Assembly: GCF_900112845.1 (NCBI RefSeq)
Contig: NZ_FONG01000010.1
Span: 186,001-250,000, forward strand
DNA: 64,000 bases
Source of the DNA: Actinacidiphila alni
GTDB taxonomy: Bacteria > Actinomycetota > Actinomycetes > Streptomycetales > Streptomycetaceae
Direction of reading: 5' to 3'
Shown here: positions 7,885-16,517 of the stretch, piece after piece
How positions within the stretch are numbered: position 1 is the first letter of the stretch
Layout: each line of letters opens with the position of its first letter
Translations under genes and position numbers: made by a program
Notes under the pieces: generated by a model
The model's database searches: none
Told to the model about the DNA's origin: nothing
The model's input: the letters and a program-made list of their open reading frames with translations, nothing else

Positions 7885-9444
7885 ATGAAACGCATACCCT
7901 CCGGCCTGTCCCGACGCGGCTTCCTGGGCTCGGCGGCCGGCGCGGGAGCCGCCGCCGCGCTCGGCGCCGCGCCGCACGCGCTCGCGGCGGACCGGGCGCC
8001 CGCCGCCGCGGACGTGCCCTGGCTGCCGTCGTATCTGGACGGCCGCCCCGTGGCGACCCTGCGACTGGACGCGCGGGACACCGGCCCCGTGCTGCGGCAC
8101 GGTGACGGCCCGGGCCGCTGCGACATCTACGGCGCGCGCGACATCTGGGTCTACCGGGACCGCGGCACCCTCTACATGAACTACGACGGTGCCGGCGACG
8201 ACGGCTGGCTCGCCTGCCTGGCGACCAGCCGCGACGGCAGCACCTGGGCCAAGAAGGGCCCGGTGCTGCAACTCGGCGCACCCGGCTCGGACGACGGCGG
8301 TTCCGCGAGCTACGGCGTCACGTACGAGGCAGCGCCCGGCGACTGGCACATGTTCTACCTCGGCACCCCGAACACCTCGCCGCCGCCGGACCGCATCCCG
8401 GCCTTCCCGTATCTGACGCTCAAGGCGCACGGCCGCGGTCCTTCGGGGCCGTGGACGAAGCAGCCGGACGTGGTGCCCTTCCGGCCGGTGCCCGGCACGT
8501 ACTGCTCGACCACCGCGAGCCCCGGCCAGATCGTCCGGCACCGGGGCGAGTATCTGCAGTTCTTCAGCGCCTCGACGCAGAACGCGGCGGGCACGCAGCG
8601 CACCATCGGCATCGCGCGCACCAAGGACCTGGGCGGGTCCTGGCGGATCGACCCGGAGCCGATCGTGCCGCTGGACGAGCAGATCGAGAACACCTCGCTG
8701 TACTACGAGCCCGCGAACGACACCTGGTTCCTGTTCACCGACCACATCGCGCTGGACTCGTTCGGCGAGTACACCGACGCGGTGTGGGTGTACTGGACCC
8801 GCGATCTCGAGCACTGGGACCCGCAGGACAAGGCGGTCGTGCTGGACCGGACGAACTGCGCCTGGTCGCCGTACGTCATGGGCCTGCCGTCGGTGGTGCC
8901 GGTGGGGCGCAGGCTGGCGGTCTTCTACGACGGGCGGCCGGCGCCCGACGTCTCGCACATGGGCCGTGACGTGGGTCTTGCCTGGCTCGATCTGCCGTTG
9001 CGCCCGCCGCGGGGCCCGGCAGGGCCGAACCTCGCACGCGGCGCGCGGGTCACCGCGTCCTCGACGTATCCCGGCTACGCCCCGGAGCGGGCGGCCGACG
9101 GCCGGACCTCGACGCAGTTGGGCGGCGACTACAGCTGGACCAACGCGGAGGGCGGCGCGCTGCCGCAGTGGCTGGAGTTGGAGCTGCGCGGGCCGCGGAC
9201 GGTCGGCCGGGTCGATCTCTACACGACGAGCGGCTACGAACTGCGCGACTACCGCGTGCAGCGCTGGGACGGCCGGGCGTGGGCGGATCTCGCCGTCGTC
9301 ACCGGCAACACCTCCGCCTATCGCGTGCACACCTTCGCCCCGGCGCACTGCGAGCGGGTGCGGGTGCTGACCGGGAGCGGGCCCGACCGGCAGCCGGGCT
9401 ACGGCCGGATCAACGAGGTCCAGATCTTCCCGCCCGGCCACTGA
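7885..9444 (+). CDS. Tat-exported five-bladed beta-propeller glycosidase-like protein with F5/8-type carbohydrate-binding domain
   Basis: A 519-residue exported protein. The signal is a Tat type, SRRGFLGS at residues 9-16, then an Ala-rich core ending ALAAD. Residues ~55-375 form repeated propeller blades with Asp-rich turns (DIWVYRDRGTLYMNYDGAG, ATSRDGSTWAKKGPV, YEAAPGDWHMFYLG, YYEPANDTWFLFTDH), as in GH43/GH117/GH130-like enzymes. Residues ~385-519 look like a discoidin (F5/8 type C, CBM32-like) domain: LARGARVTASSTYPGYAPERAADG, WLELELRGPRTVGRVDLYTTSGYELRDYRVQ, RINEVQIF. It probably binds and trims a plant or microbial polysaccharide outside the cell. GGAAAGG precedes ATG 7885. The same strand and the shared Tat export link it with the rhamnosidase-like gene 117 bp upstream. 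Confidence 0.75.
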   Translation: MKRIPSGLSRRGFLGSAAGAGAAAALGAAPHALAADRAPAAADVPWLPSYLDGRPVATLRLDARDTGPVLRHGDGPGRCDIYGARDIWVYRDRGTLYMNYDGAGDDGWLACLATSRDGSTWAKKGPVLQLGAPGSDDGGSASYGVTYEAAPGDWHMFYLGTPNTSPPPDRIPAFPYLTLKAHGRGPSGPWTKQPDVVPFRPVPGTYCSTTASPGQIVRHRGEYLQFFSASTQNAAGTQRTIGIARTKDLGGSWRIDPEPIVPLDEQIENTSLYYEPANDTWFLFTDHIALDSFGEYTDAVWVYWTRDLEHWDPQDKAVVLDRTNCAWSPYVMGLPSVVPVGRRLAVFYDGRPAPDVSHMGRDVGLAWLDLPLRPPRGPAGPNLARGARVTASSTYPGYAPERAADGRTSTQLGGDYSWTNAEGGALPQWLELELRGPRTVGRVDLYTTSGYELRDYRVQRWDGRAWADLAVVTGNTSAYRVHTFAPAHCERVRVLTGSGPDRQPGYGRINEVQIFPPGH

Positions 9445-9532
9445 TCAACCGCCCGACCGCCACTGACTCGCGGCCGGTCGCCCGGCCGGCCCGCGCGCAG
9501 AAAGCGGTTTCTGGACGGGCTTCGCCGACTCA

Positions 9533-9561
9533 TTGACATGCATCTGTCAGTAAGGTTACCT
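9533..9561 (+). promoter_or_regulatory. Candidate promoter of the chitosanase gene
   Basis: TTGACA (9533-9538) is followed after 17 nt by TTACCT (9556-9561), about 35 nt before the GTG at 9597. The short segment 9530-9580 is much richer in A+T than its surroundings. The -35 box is perfect; the -10 box is weak. Confidence 0.4.
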
Positions 9562-9596
9562 ATCAGACCACTACTGCTGCTCCGGAAGGTACGCCT

Positions 9597-10697
9597 GTGA
9601 AACGGTTACGCCTAGCCCTGGCCGCACTTGGGGTCGCAACGGTCACGGTCACCGCCGCCGCCACGCTCACCGCGCCGGTCTCCTCGGCCGCGAGCACGGC
9701 CGCCGCGGCGGGGCCGACGGCGAGTCAGCTGCTGTCCAAGGCCCAGTCCTGTACGCCCGCGTCGAACGGCAACTACGCCACCGACGAGGGCGGTCCCGCG
9801 ACCGTGTCGATCTGCAAGAGCGGATCGGCCTATGTGTGGACGTCCGACATGGACATCGACTGCGACGGGATCACCACGTCCCGCTGCAACAACTCCACCG
9901 ACCCGTCGTACTTCAACGAGACGTCGTTCCAGACCTCGACGGGCCAGTTCTTCACCGCGGACGTCACGCACTACTACGTGATCCCGCTGCCCAGCTCGCG
10001 CTTCAACTACCAGAACGCGGGCATCTCTCCGGGCAGCGTCGCCGCCGTGATCTACAACAACAAGGTCGTCTACGCCGTCTTCGCCGACGAAGGTCCCGAC
10101 GACATCATCGGCGAGGCGTCCTACGCGACCGCCACGGCGCTCGGCATCGACCCGAACCCCGCCACGGGAGGCACCGAGGGTCCGGTGACCTTCATCGTCT
10201 TCCCGGGCAAGGTGCCGAGCCCGGTGGAGAACAACACCACGATCGACTCGGTCGGCTCGTCGGCCGCCACGTCGTGGGTCGGCGGCTCCACGACCCCGCC
10301 GCCCACCGGTGGCGGGACCGGGCCGATCCGCTCCGGCTACGCGAACAAGTGCGTGGACATCAATGCCGCGAACAGCGCCAACGGCACGGCCGTCCAGCTC
10401 TACGACTGCAACGGCACCAACGCGCAGAGCTGGACCGTCGGCAGCAACAACTCGCTCCAGGCACTGGGCAAGTGCATGGACGTGACCGGTGCCGGCACCG
10501 CCAACGGCACCAAGGTGCAGCTCTACGACTGCAACGGGTCCGCGGCCCAGAAGTGGACCCGCAGCGGCAGCACCCTGGTCAACACCGGGTCGGGCAAGTG
10601 CCTGGACGCCACCGGGCCCAGCAGCGCCAACGGCACCAGGCTGCAGATCTGGACCTGCGGCGGCGGCACCAACCAGCAGTGGACCCTGCCGAGCTGA
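9597..10697 (+). CDS. Secreted GH75 chitosanase with C-terminal ricin-type (CBM13) lectin domain
   Basis: A 366-residue exported enzyme. Residues 1-38 are a Sec signal peptide. The catalytic domain (~40-225) carries the GH75 signature WTSDMDIDCDGITT (residues 81-94) and YAVFADEGPDDIIGEAS, which contains the second acidic residue. A Thr/Pro/Gly linker leads to a beta-trefoil lectin (~245-366) with three repeats of the QLYDCNG..AQ.W type and a C-terminal QIWTCGGGTNQQW. It hydrolyses chitosan, and the lectin module would anchor it on polysaccharide. The start is GTG 9597. Codon 4 is TTA, the rare leucine codon read by bldA tRNA in Streptomyces, and codon 6 is CTA, so expression is probably tied to development. 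A strong bidirectional hairpin follows the stop. Confidence 0.9.
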   Translation: MKRLRLALAALGVATVTVTAAATLTAPVSSAASTAAAAGPTASQLLSKAQSCTPASNGNYATDEGGPATVSICKSGSAYVWTSDMDIDCDGITTSRCNNSTDPSYFNETSFQTSTGQFFTADVTHYYVIPLPSSRFNYQNAGISPGSVAAVIYNNKVVYAVFADEGPDDIIGEASYATATALGIDPNPATGGTEGPVTFIVFPGKVPSPVENNTTIDSVGSSAATSWVGGSTTPPPTGGGTGPIRSGYANKCVDINAANSANGTAVQLYDCNGTNAQSWTVGSNNSLQALGKCMDVTGAGTANGTKVQLYDCNGSAAQKWTRSGSTLVNTGSGKCLDATGPSSANGTRLQIWTCGGGTNQQWTLPS

Positions 10698-10723
10698 CGT
10701 CCCCCGGCAGGACGCGAGCGGCC

Positions 10724-10769
10724 GAGCCGCCGTTCCCCGTGCCGCGTACCGCACGGGGAACGGCGGCTC
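10724..10769. terminator. Bidirectional terminator hairpin (19-bp perfect stem)
   Basis: Arms 10724-10742 and 10751-10769 pair perfectly around the 8-nt loop CGCGTACC. It lies between the convergent chitosanase gene and the radical SAM gene ending at 10768, whose stop codon overlaps the right arm by 2 nt. Confidence 0.85.
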
Positions 10770-11685
10770 AGTGCCGCCCGGGCGGCGCCGCGACGAGGCC
10801 GAGCACGCGCGCGCCGTCCGGTGCGGACGCCGGATTCCCGGGCGCGGCGGCAGGGATCCGCTCCAGGACGCCGCCCGCGAAGACGTCGTAGAGCGGCAGC
10901 GTCTCCAGGTGCACATAGCCGATGTGGCAGTCGCAGACCGCCAGCGGGCAGCCGCGCGGCGCGAGCGCCGCCCGGTAGGAGCCGTCGTAGAGATTGCCCA
11001 GTTCCGCGCGGACGAAGTGGCAGCGTCTGACCGTGCCGTCGCCGTCCACCGAGATCACCGATTCGCCGGTGCGGCAGGGCAGTCCGGCCGAGCGGTGCGG
11101 GTGGCGGCTGTAGCCGAAGAGCGGGTCGAGCGCCGTCCACTGCTCGGCCTCGGCGTCGGTGTACGTGTGGCCTTCCGCCGCGTTCACCCACAGGTAGACA
11201 TGGCCGGGCAGCGCGGCGCGCAGCCGTCCGGCGTCCTCGAGATGCTCGGGCAGGCCGACCACCCCGACGCTGAACCGGACGCCGTGCGCGGCGACTTCAC
11301 GTGTCTTCCGGAGAAAGCGGTCGTAGGGCGTCTGGCCTGGGTGGTAGGTGCACCACAGGGCGAGGGTGTCCGGATCGGCGTCCGCGAGCCAGTCGGTGCG
11401 GCAGCTCAGATTGGTCTGGATCGCGACCCGCTCGATGTGCCGCTCGTGCGACAGTGCGGCCAGGGTGTCGCGGTACCAGGAGCGGACCAGGCCCTCGCCC
11501 CACGGCGTGAACAGCAGGGACAGCCGGTCGCCGGACTGCTGCCGCGCCCAGTCGGCGAAGCGGCCGAGCGCGGCCCGGTCGGTGCGCAGTTGGGCGGGGG
11601 TGTCGCGGCGCTTGGCGAAGGGGCAGTACGGGCAGTCGTAGTCGCAGGAGGCGAGCGGGCCGCGGTAGAGCAGCGTCAGGTCCAT
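10768..11685 (-). CDS. STM4011-family radical SAM protein
   Basis: A 305-residue radical SAM enzyme. The cluster motif CDYDCPYC (Cys 14, 18, 21) binds the [4Fe-4S] that cleaves S-adenosylmethionine. The short N-terminus YRGPLASCDYDCPYCPFAKR, then SLLFTPWGEGLVRSWYRDTLAALS and ERVAIQTNLSC, are characteristic of the STM4011 group. The C-terminal third has five more cysteines (LPCRTGE, RRCHF, RGCPLAVCDCHIGYVHLE) arranged like a SPASM or other auxiliary Fe-S region. The reaction and substrate are unknown. It is the last gene of the five-gene set running from 16321 down to 10768, 115 nt after the second radical SAM gene. Family assignment rests on motifs and on the neighbourhood. Confidence 0.88.
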   Translation of the reverse strand: MDLTLLYRGPLASCDYDCPYCPFAKRRDTPAQLRTDRAALGRFADWARQQSGDRLSLLFTPWGEGLVRSWYRDTLAALSHERHIERVAIQTNLSCRTDWLADADPDTLALWCTYHPGQTPYDRFLRKTREVAAHGVRFSVGVVGLPEHLEDAGRLRAALPGHVYLWVNAAEGHTYTDAEAEQWTALDPLFGYSRHPHRSAGLPCRTGESVISVDGDGTVRRCHFVRAELGNLYDGSYRAALAPRGCPLAVCDCHIGYVHLETLPLYDVFAGGVLERIPAAAPGNPASAPDGARVLGLVAAPPGRH

Positions 11686-11800
11686 GCCGTGCTCCTGTCT
11701 CCGGTCCTCGGACCGCCCGGCCGCACTCGGCCCCGTCCCGGTCTCGTCCAGGTCGCGCCGCCGGTCCCGTAGCCGGTCATGTCAACGGTCATGGCGCCGG

Positions 11801-13213
11801 TCACTTCGGCTCGTACGCGGCCATCGCGGCCCGCACCTGCGGCGAGAACAGTTCGGGGCCGAGCGCGTCGGAGTGGGCGAGTCCGTCCGCCGACAGCTTG
11901 AGCAGGCCGGTCGTACGGGCCGGTCCGTCGAGCCAGCCGCGGGCGGTGAAGCGGTCGATCTCGGCGGCGAAGTCGGTGAGCGGGTCGGCGCCGAAGCGCG
12001 CGCGGTAGTCGGCGACGAGCATGCCGTCGGCCTGGAGCAGCGACTGGAGCAGGTGTCTGCGGCGCGCCTCGTCGGCGTCGACCCGGCGGCCGATCACGGC
12101 GTGGCCGAAGTCGCGGGTGGCGGTGTACTCGTCAATGATGCCGCGGATCTCGCGCATGTCGACGGCGTAGTCGAAGGAGTAGTGCAGCGCCGCGGTGTAC
12201 GAGCGGGCGCCGCAGCCCAGGCCGATCATGCCGTCGGTCTGGCAGGCGTGGTCGTCCGGCCCCTGGGGGGCCGCGTCGGCGCGGCGGAACATCCGCATCG
12301 ACACCTGCCGGTAGCCGTGCGCCAGGAGGTGGTCGCGGCCCTGCCCGTACAGCCGCAGCCGTTGCTCGTCCCAGGCCGGGTCGCCGACCGCGGTCCGGCC
12401 TTCGAGGCCGGTCCTCGGCCGGACGTAGAGCGGGTAGAGATACAGCTCCTCGGGCTCCCAGCGCAGCGCGGCGTCCAGCGAGGTGCGCCAACTGGCCGCG
12501 GTCTGGCCGTCGATGCCGTAGATGAGGTCGATGTTGAGCACCGGGATACGCGCGTCCCGGATACGGGCGAGCGCCGCTTCGACGTCGGCGCGGCGCTGGG
12601 GCCGGACGGCCGCTTTCGCCTCCTCGTCCACGAAGCTCTGCACGCCCAGGCTGAGCCGGGTGGTGCCGCGGCTGGCGAGGACGGCCAGCCGGTCGGCGGT
12701 GGCGGTCGCGGGTGACGCCTCGACCGAGAGCGGGATCGCCCGCAGGTCGGCGCCCATCCGCCGCTCCGCGATGTCGCAGAGCCGGTCGAGTTCACCGGCG
12801 GTGAGGAAGGTGGGGGTGCCGCCGCCGAAGGCCGCGGTGGCGAAGCGTATCGGCCCGTCGTCGCCGAGCGCGTCGCGCACCGCGGTGGCCTGCCGGTCGA
12901 GCGCGTCCAGGTAACGGGTGGTCAGCTCGCCGGGGGCACCGATCCGGGTGAAGAGATTGCAGAAGCCGCAGCGCACCTCGCAGAAGGGGATGTGCAGATA
13001 GAGCGAGAGCGCGTCCTTGGGCTCCGTCCGCCACAGGTCGCGCAGGGCGGGACGGTCGGGCAGCGGGCGGTAGGCGGTCTTGTGCGGATACGCGTAGACG
13101 TAGCTCTGGTACGGGCTGCCGGGGTCGGGTGCCGGTGTGGTGGGCCGGGGCGCGGCCGTCGGGATGGCGACGGCTCCTGTCGTAGCGGCGGTGGCGGTGG
13201 GCATGGCGTTCAT
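11801..13213 (-). CDS. STM4012-family radical SAM protein (HemW-like)
   Basis: A 470-residue protein related to HemW/HemN-type radical SAM enzymes. The motif is CEVRCGFC (CX3CX2C) at residues ~78-85 within SLYLHIPFCEVRCGFCNLFT. It also has FGGGTPTFL (SAM-binding GGGTP), SVEASPATAT, RLSLGVQSF and LNIDLIYGIDGQTAASWR, all shared with HemW. The C-terminal half (MIGLGCGARSYTAALHYS, then a winged-helix-like region) resembles the HemW C-terminal domain. HemW relatives handle haem or porphyrins, but STM4012 proteins form their own clade next to STM4011/4013/4014 and their role is unknown. The ATG overlaps the STM4013 stop by 4 nt. The first ~30 residues are Ala/Thr/Pro-rich and probably disordered. 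Confidence 0.9.
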   Translation of the reverse strand: MNAMPTATAATTGAVAIPTAAPRPTTPAPDPGSPYQSYVYAYPHKTAYRPLPDRPALRDLWRTEPKDALSLYLHIPFCEVRCGFCNLFTRIGAPGELTTRYLDALDRQATAVRDALGDDGPIRFATAAFGGGTPTFLTAGELDRLCDIAERRMGADLRAIPLSVEASPATATADRLAVLASRGTTRLSLGVQSFVDEEAKAAVRPQRRADVEAALARIRDARIPVLNIDLIYGIDGQTAASWRTSLDAALRWEPEELYLYPLYVRPRTGLEGRTAVGDPAWDEQRLRLYGQGRDHLLAHGYRQVSMRMFRRADAAPQGPDDHACQTDGMIGLGCGARSYTAALHYSFDYAVDMREIRGIIDEYTATRDFGHAVIGRRVDADEARRRHLLQSLLQADGMLVADYRARFGADPLTDFAAEIDRFTARGWLDGPARTTGLLKLSADGLAHSDALGPELFSPQVRAAMAAYEPK

Positions 13214-14205
13214 GGCGACGGCTCCAGGAAGAAGTGGGCGTAGGGCACCGTCCAGACCGCCTCGTGACCGAGGCGGTGACCTGTGTAGCCGTCGTCCCCA
13301 TAGGTGGTGCCGTGGTCGGAGCAGACGATGGTGAAGCAGCGGCGGCGGGCGGACGCGGCGTGCAGCAGCCGGCCGATGTGCCGGTCGATGTATTCGAGTG
13401 CCGCCGCGTGCGTGGCCCGGGTGTCACCGGCCGCGCGGGTGGCGCCCGGGGTGTGGAACCAGTTGGGCTGGTGCAGCGCGGAGGCGTTGACGAACAGGAA
13501 GAGGCGTTGCCCGGCGGGCAGTCGGGCGACGACCTGTTCCGCTCGCTCGACCTGCGCCTCGAAGGAGGTCGGTGAGGCGACGCCGAATTCCGGCTCCCAG
13601 TGGCTCTCCTGGAACAGTCCGGGCAGGACGTCGCCGAGCGCGCCGCGCTTGTTGAAGAAGCCGACGCCGCCGATGCAGACGGTGCGGTAGCCGGCCGCCG
13701 CGAGGCCCGACACCAGGTCGGGGGTGTCGAAGACAAAGGTGCGGGGCTCGGTGGTCTCGCTGCCGGCGAAGCGGGCCGCGAACAGCCGTGGATGCGGTCC
13801 CGGCGCGGCCGGGGTGGGCAGGAATCCGGCGAAGATCGCCTGGTGGGAGGCGTAGGTGAAGCTGCCGGGCGCGTGCCGTTCCTCCCACCGGCCGCCGGGC
13901 AGATGGCGGGCCAGATTCGGGATCCGGCCCGCCGCCGCCAGTTCCGCGGCCACGTCGTGGCGCAGTGTGTCGAGGGTGATCAGCAGGATGTCGTCGCGGC
14001 CGACGACCTCGTTCATGTCCGGGATCTCCGGCGTCTCGGTTGTCTTGGTGGTCTCGGGGGTCTTGGTGGTTTCGGGGGCCTTGGGGACCTCCGGTGTCTT
14101 CGGCGTCCTGGGGATCTCCGGCGGCTCCAGGGCCTTGGGCGGCGCGCCGCCCGCCGGTCCGGTCGCGGGCGGAGCCTGCGCCGCGGCGGCGTCAGAGGGC
14201 GGCAT
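13210..14205 (-). CDS. STM4013/SEN3800-family sulfatase-like hydrolase
   Basis: A 331-residue protein with an alkaline-phosphatase/sulfatase core. Metal-site elements are LLITLDTLRHD (first Asp pair), APGSFTYASHQAIFAGFLPT (candidate nucleophile region), FVNASALHQPN and TIVCSDHGTTYGDDG (Asp-His pair); HRLGHEAVWTVPYAHF follows. It could hydrolyse a phosphate or sulfate ester. The first 63 residues are a Pro/Thr/Glu/Lys-rich repeat (TPKTPEVPKAPETTKTPE and so on). ATG 14205 has a well-placed GGAG and overlaps the previous gene by 14 nt. An internal ATG at 14016 (MNEVVGRDD), also behind GGAG, would give a 268-residue protein without the repeat. Both starts are plausible. It is the third gene of the STM4015-STM4011 operon. 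Confidence 0.87.
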   Translation of the reverse strand: MPPSDAAAAQAPPATGPAGGAPPKALEPPEIPRTPKTPEVPKAPETTKTPETTKTTETPEIPDMNEVVGRDDILLITLDTLRHDVAAELAAAGRIPNLARHLPGGRWEERHAPGSFTYASHQAIFAGFLPTPAAPGPHPRLFAARFAGSETTEPRTFVFDTPDLVSGLAAAGYRTVCIGGVGFFNKRGALGDVLPGLFQESHWEPEFGVASPTSFEAQVERAEQVVARLPAGQRLFLFVNASALHQPNWFHTPGATRAAGDTRATHAAALEYIDRHIGRLLHAASARRRCFTIVCSDHGTTYGDDGYTGHRLGHEAVWTVPYAHFFLEPSP

Positions 14206-15292
14206 GGTCGGTCTCCGGGGTTCGGGCGCGCACGGCGGCGATCTGTGCGGCGTAGGTGTCCAGGCCCTCGGCGCCGCTGCCGGGCAAGCCGGTCAGACGC
14301 GGCAGCAGGTCGCCGAAGGCGTTGACCTCGCCGACCGCGAACCGCCGCCAGCCGATGGCGGGGAGTACGTCGACACCGACGCACAGGGTGCGCGGGAAGC
14401 AGGCGGCGGCCCGCTCAGCGGTCTCCAGCGCCTGCTGCCAGCGCAGGCCCGCCGCCTCGATGGCGGCGCCGAGGTCGCCGCGCGCGCCGCCGAGGTGGAG
14501 ATTGGTGAGCGGCGACCTGCTGGTGCGGACCACGGCGTGTGTGGCGCGGCCGTCGATGACGACGACGCGCAGGTCGGCGACGCGGCCGTGCAGCGACGCC
14601 TTGGGCAGCCAGCGCTCGATGTGCAGACCGTCCGGGGCGAGCGCGTCCACCAGCGCCGCGATCTCCTGTTCGCGGGTGACCCGGCGCACCCGCAGCGAAT
14701 TGTGCAGCTTCCCGTCGCAGGATTCGACGGAGGTGGTCGCCTGGACGCGCCCGCCGCCCGCGGTCTCGACGGCGAGCACTCCGGACGCCGAGGAGCCGTG
14801 CGCGAGCTTGACGAAGGCACGTGGCATGGCGTGATCGCGCATCAGGTCCCGCACATCGGCCCAGCCGCGCACGGCGGGCGCGTCCGGGCCCGAGGTCGGC
14901 GAGGCGGGGACGGGCACGTCCGCGGCGGCCAGCGCCGCGTGGCAGCGCCGCTTGTCGAACAGCACCGCCAGTTCGTCCGGGTCGTCCAGCCGCCGCCCGC
15001 CCTCCAGCGTGCGGACGGCGGCGGTGAAGCGGGCGTACCAGCGGGCGCTGCCCTCGACCCGGGTGGGATCGTCGACGTCCCGCAGTGCGCGGTCGACCTC
15101 GGCGTCCTCCCCGGGCGAGTCCAGCCGTACGACCTCGTCGGGGGCGAAGGCCGCACCGCCGTCGCGCAGCACGTCCCGCCAGGGCACGACGCGGGGCGCG
15201 GGCAGTCCGGCGGTGACCGCGGCCCGGGTGAACAGGCCCACCCGCCGGTTGTCCGGATTCCCGACGACCGCCAGTCGCAGTTCGTCCCTCAC
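14192..15292 (-). CDS. STM4014-family ATP-grasp-like protein
   Basis: A 366-residue protein whose middle and C-terminal parts resemble RimK-like ATP-grasp ligases. Evidence: FDKRRCHAALAAADVPVPAS (nucleotide-domain entry helix), RAFVKLAHGSSASGVLAVE (the Lys and Gly-rich loop contacting ATP), VADLRVVVIDGRATHAVVRTS, and a C-terminal acidic metal-binding region CVGVDVLPAIGWRRFAVGEVNAFGDLLPRL. ATP-grasp enzymes join a carboxylate to an amine through an acyl-phosphate. The partner here is unknown but, by neighbourhood, may be the substrate of the two radical SAM enzymes. The start is GTG 15292 behind a GGGAGAGGGG run. It lies 54 nt after the STM4015 gene and overlaps STM4013 by 14 nt. Confidence 0.85.
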   Translation of the reverse strand: MRDELRLAVVGNPDNRRVGLFTRAAVTAGLPAPRVVPWRDVLRDGGAAFAPDEVVRLDSPGEDAEVDRALRDVDDPTRVEGSARWYARFTAAVRTLEGGRRLDDPDELAVLFDKRRCHAALAAADVPVPASPTSGPDAPAVRGWADVRDLMRDHAMPRAFVKLAHGSSASGVLAVETAGGGRVQATTSVESCDGKLHNSLRVRRVTREQEIAALVDALAPDGLHIERWLPKASLHGRVADLRVVVIDGRATHAVVRTSRSPLTNLHLGGARGDLGAAIEAAGLRWQQALETAERAAACFPRTLCVGVDVLPAIGWRRFAVGEVNAFGDLLPRLTGLPGSGAEGLDTYAAQIAAVRARTPETDHAAL

Positions 15293-15346
15293 GTCCCCAT
15301 CCCCTCTCCCCCGGCCGGCCCCGGCCGCCCGCTCTTTCGGCCGCGG

Positions 15347-16321
15347 TTACTCGCCGACGGCGACGAACCGCCAGACGGTGGCGTCCTCGTCGTCGTCATC
15401 GGTTTCCTCGTCCGCGTCGTCCCGGTCGAGGTCCAGCCGGACGCCCGCCGGCTCCAGCGCTTCCTTCAGCCGCTCCCTGACGGGCTCCGTCAGGTAGTTG
15501 TGGTGCAGGTCGAGGGAGGCCAGGTGGGTGAGCGGCTGGCCGGCGAGCAGCGCGGTGGCGCCCTCGTCGGTCAGTACGCCCATCGACAGGTCGAGGCTCT
15601 CCAGCCGGGCCACGACGGGTGCGGAGGCGACGGCGGCGGCGATCTCGTCCTGGATCTCGCTGTTGCGCAGGGCCAGCGAGCGCAGGCTCGGCAGCCGGGT
15701 GCCGGCGAGGAACGGCGCGAGGTCACCGATCTCGCTGTCCCCGCCGTATTCGGAGGTGCCGAGCCACAGGTCGAGGTGGACCAGGGCGGGGAAGTCGCCG
15801 CCGGCGATGCCGCGGACGGCCTGCGCGGGCATGCCGCCGGTCTCGACGGTGAGGGACCGCAGGCGCGCGTGGGTGACGGCGGGGAACACCAGGTCCTGGC
15901 CGCCGCGCACACCGAACGACTCCAGCTCCGGGAAGTTGTCCAGGAGCGGGCTGACATCGCCCTGGTTGATCCAGGAGATCTCGCACTCCTCCATCACGAT
16001 GTCGCCGAGGAACAGTGCCCGTAGAGCGGGCAGCCGGTCCTTGGCCGCGACGATCGCGGCGATCACCGGCTCGGGGCCGCTGTCATAGGCGTCGCTCCAC
16101 GAACCGACGATGATCGCGCGCACCCGCGAGAGGTCGACGGCCTGCGTGAAGCGGGCGAAGGCGTCCTCCCAATTCTCGTCGCTGTCGTAGGAGTCGACGG
16201 CGATCCGCCAGGCGACGGCATCCGCTTCCGGCAGTTCGGGACTCTTGTCCTTGCTGCCGGACCGGGGGAAATCGAAGGCGGGAAGCCCGTGCAGCTCCCG
16301 CAGATGGTTCCCGATGGTCAT
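15347..16321 (-). CDS. STM4015-family leucine-rich-repeat protein
   Basis: A 324-residue cytoplasmic protein, first gene of the set. After an N-terminal segment (MTIGNHLRELHGLPAFDF) there are irregular leucine-rich repeats: LPALRALFLGDIVMEE, FPELESFGVRGGQDL, HARLRSLTVETGG, FPALVHLDLWLGT, LPSLRSLALRNSEIQDEI, VARLESLDLSMGVLTDEGA and LTHLASLDLHHNYLTEPV. They are followed by an acidic stretch DLDRDDADEETDDDDEDA and the tail TVWRFVAVGE. Such a fold usually binds another protein or peptide and has no catalytic site; it may recruit substrate to the neighbouring enzymes. ATG 16321 was chosen over a much longer open frame because family members begin MTIGxHL and the upstream part is non-coding in character. 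It is divergent from the 16518/16908 pair. Confidence 0.87.
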   Translation of the reverse strand: MTIGNHLRELHGLPAFDFPRSGSKDKSPELPEADAVAWRIAVDSYDSDENWEDAFARFTQAVDLSRVRAIIVGSWSDAYDSGPEPVIAAIVAAKDRLPALRALFLGDIVMEECEISWINQGDVSPLLDNFPELESFGVRGGQDLVFPAVTHARLRSLTVETGGMPAQAVRGIAGGDFPALVHLDLWLGTSEYGGDSEIGDLAPFLAGTRLPSLRSLALRNSEIQDEIAAAVASAPVVARLESLDLSMGVLTDEGATALLAGQPLTHLASLDLHHNYLTEPVRERLKEALEPAGVRLDLDRDDADEETDDDDEDATVWRFVAVGE

Positions 16322-16517
16322 GTCCGCCTGCTCCTGACGCTCGACGTTCGACGGTCGTACGGGTTCGGCCGCGCCGATCACCCGGCCGATGTGTGAGCAA
16401 GTTCTACCAAGCCGGGGTGACAACGCCTGCGGCCGGGCCGATTCGGGGGCGTTGTCGGACCCCCCGCCTACTGTCGGTGTCGACGCGGAGCACGGAGCGC
16501 CGCGGGGAGGGAGTGCC

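Noticed and set aside
15293..15346. RiPP precursor between the STM4015 and STM4014 genes
   Set aside because: The 54-nt gap is too short and holds only the ribosome site of the next gene.
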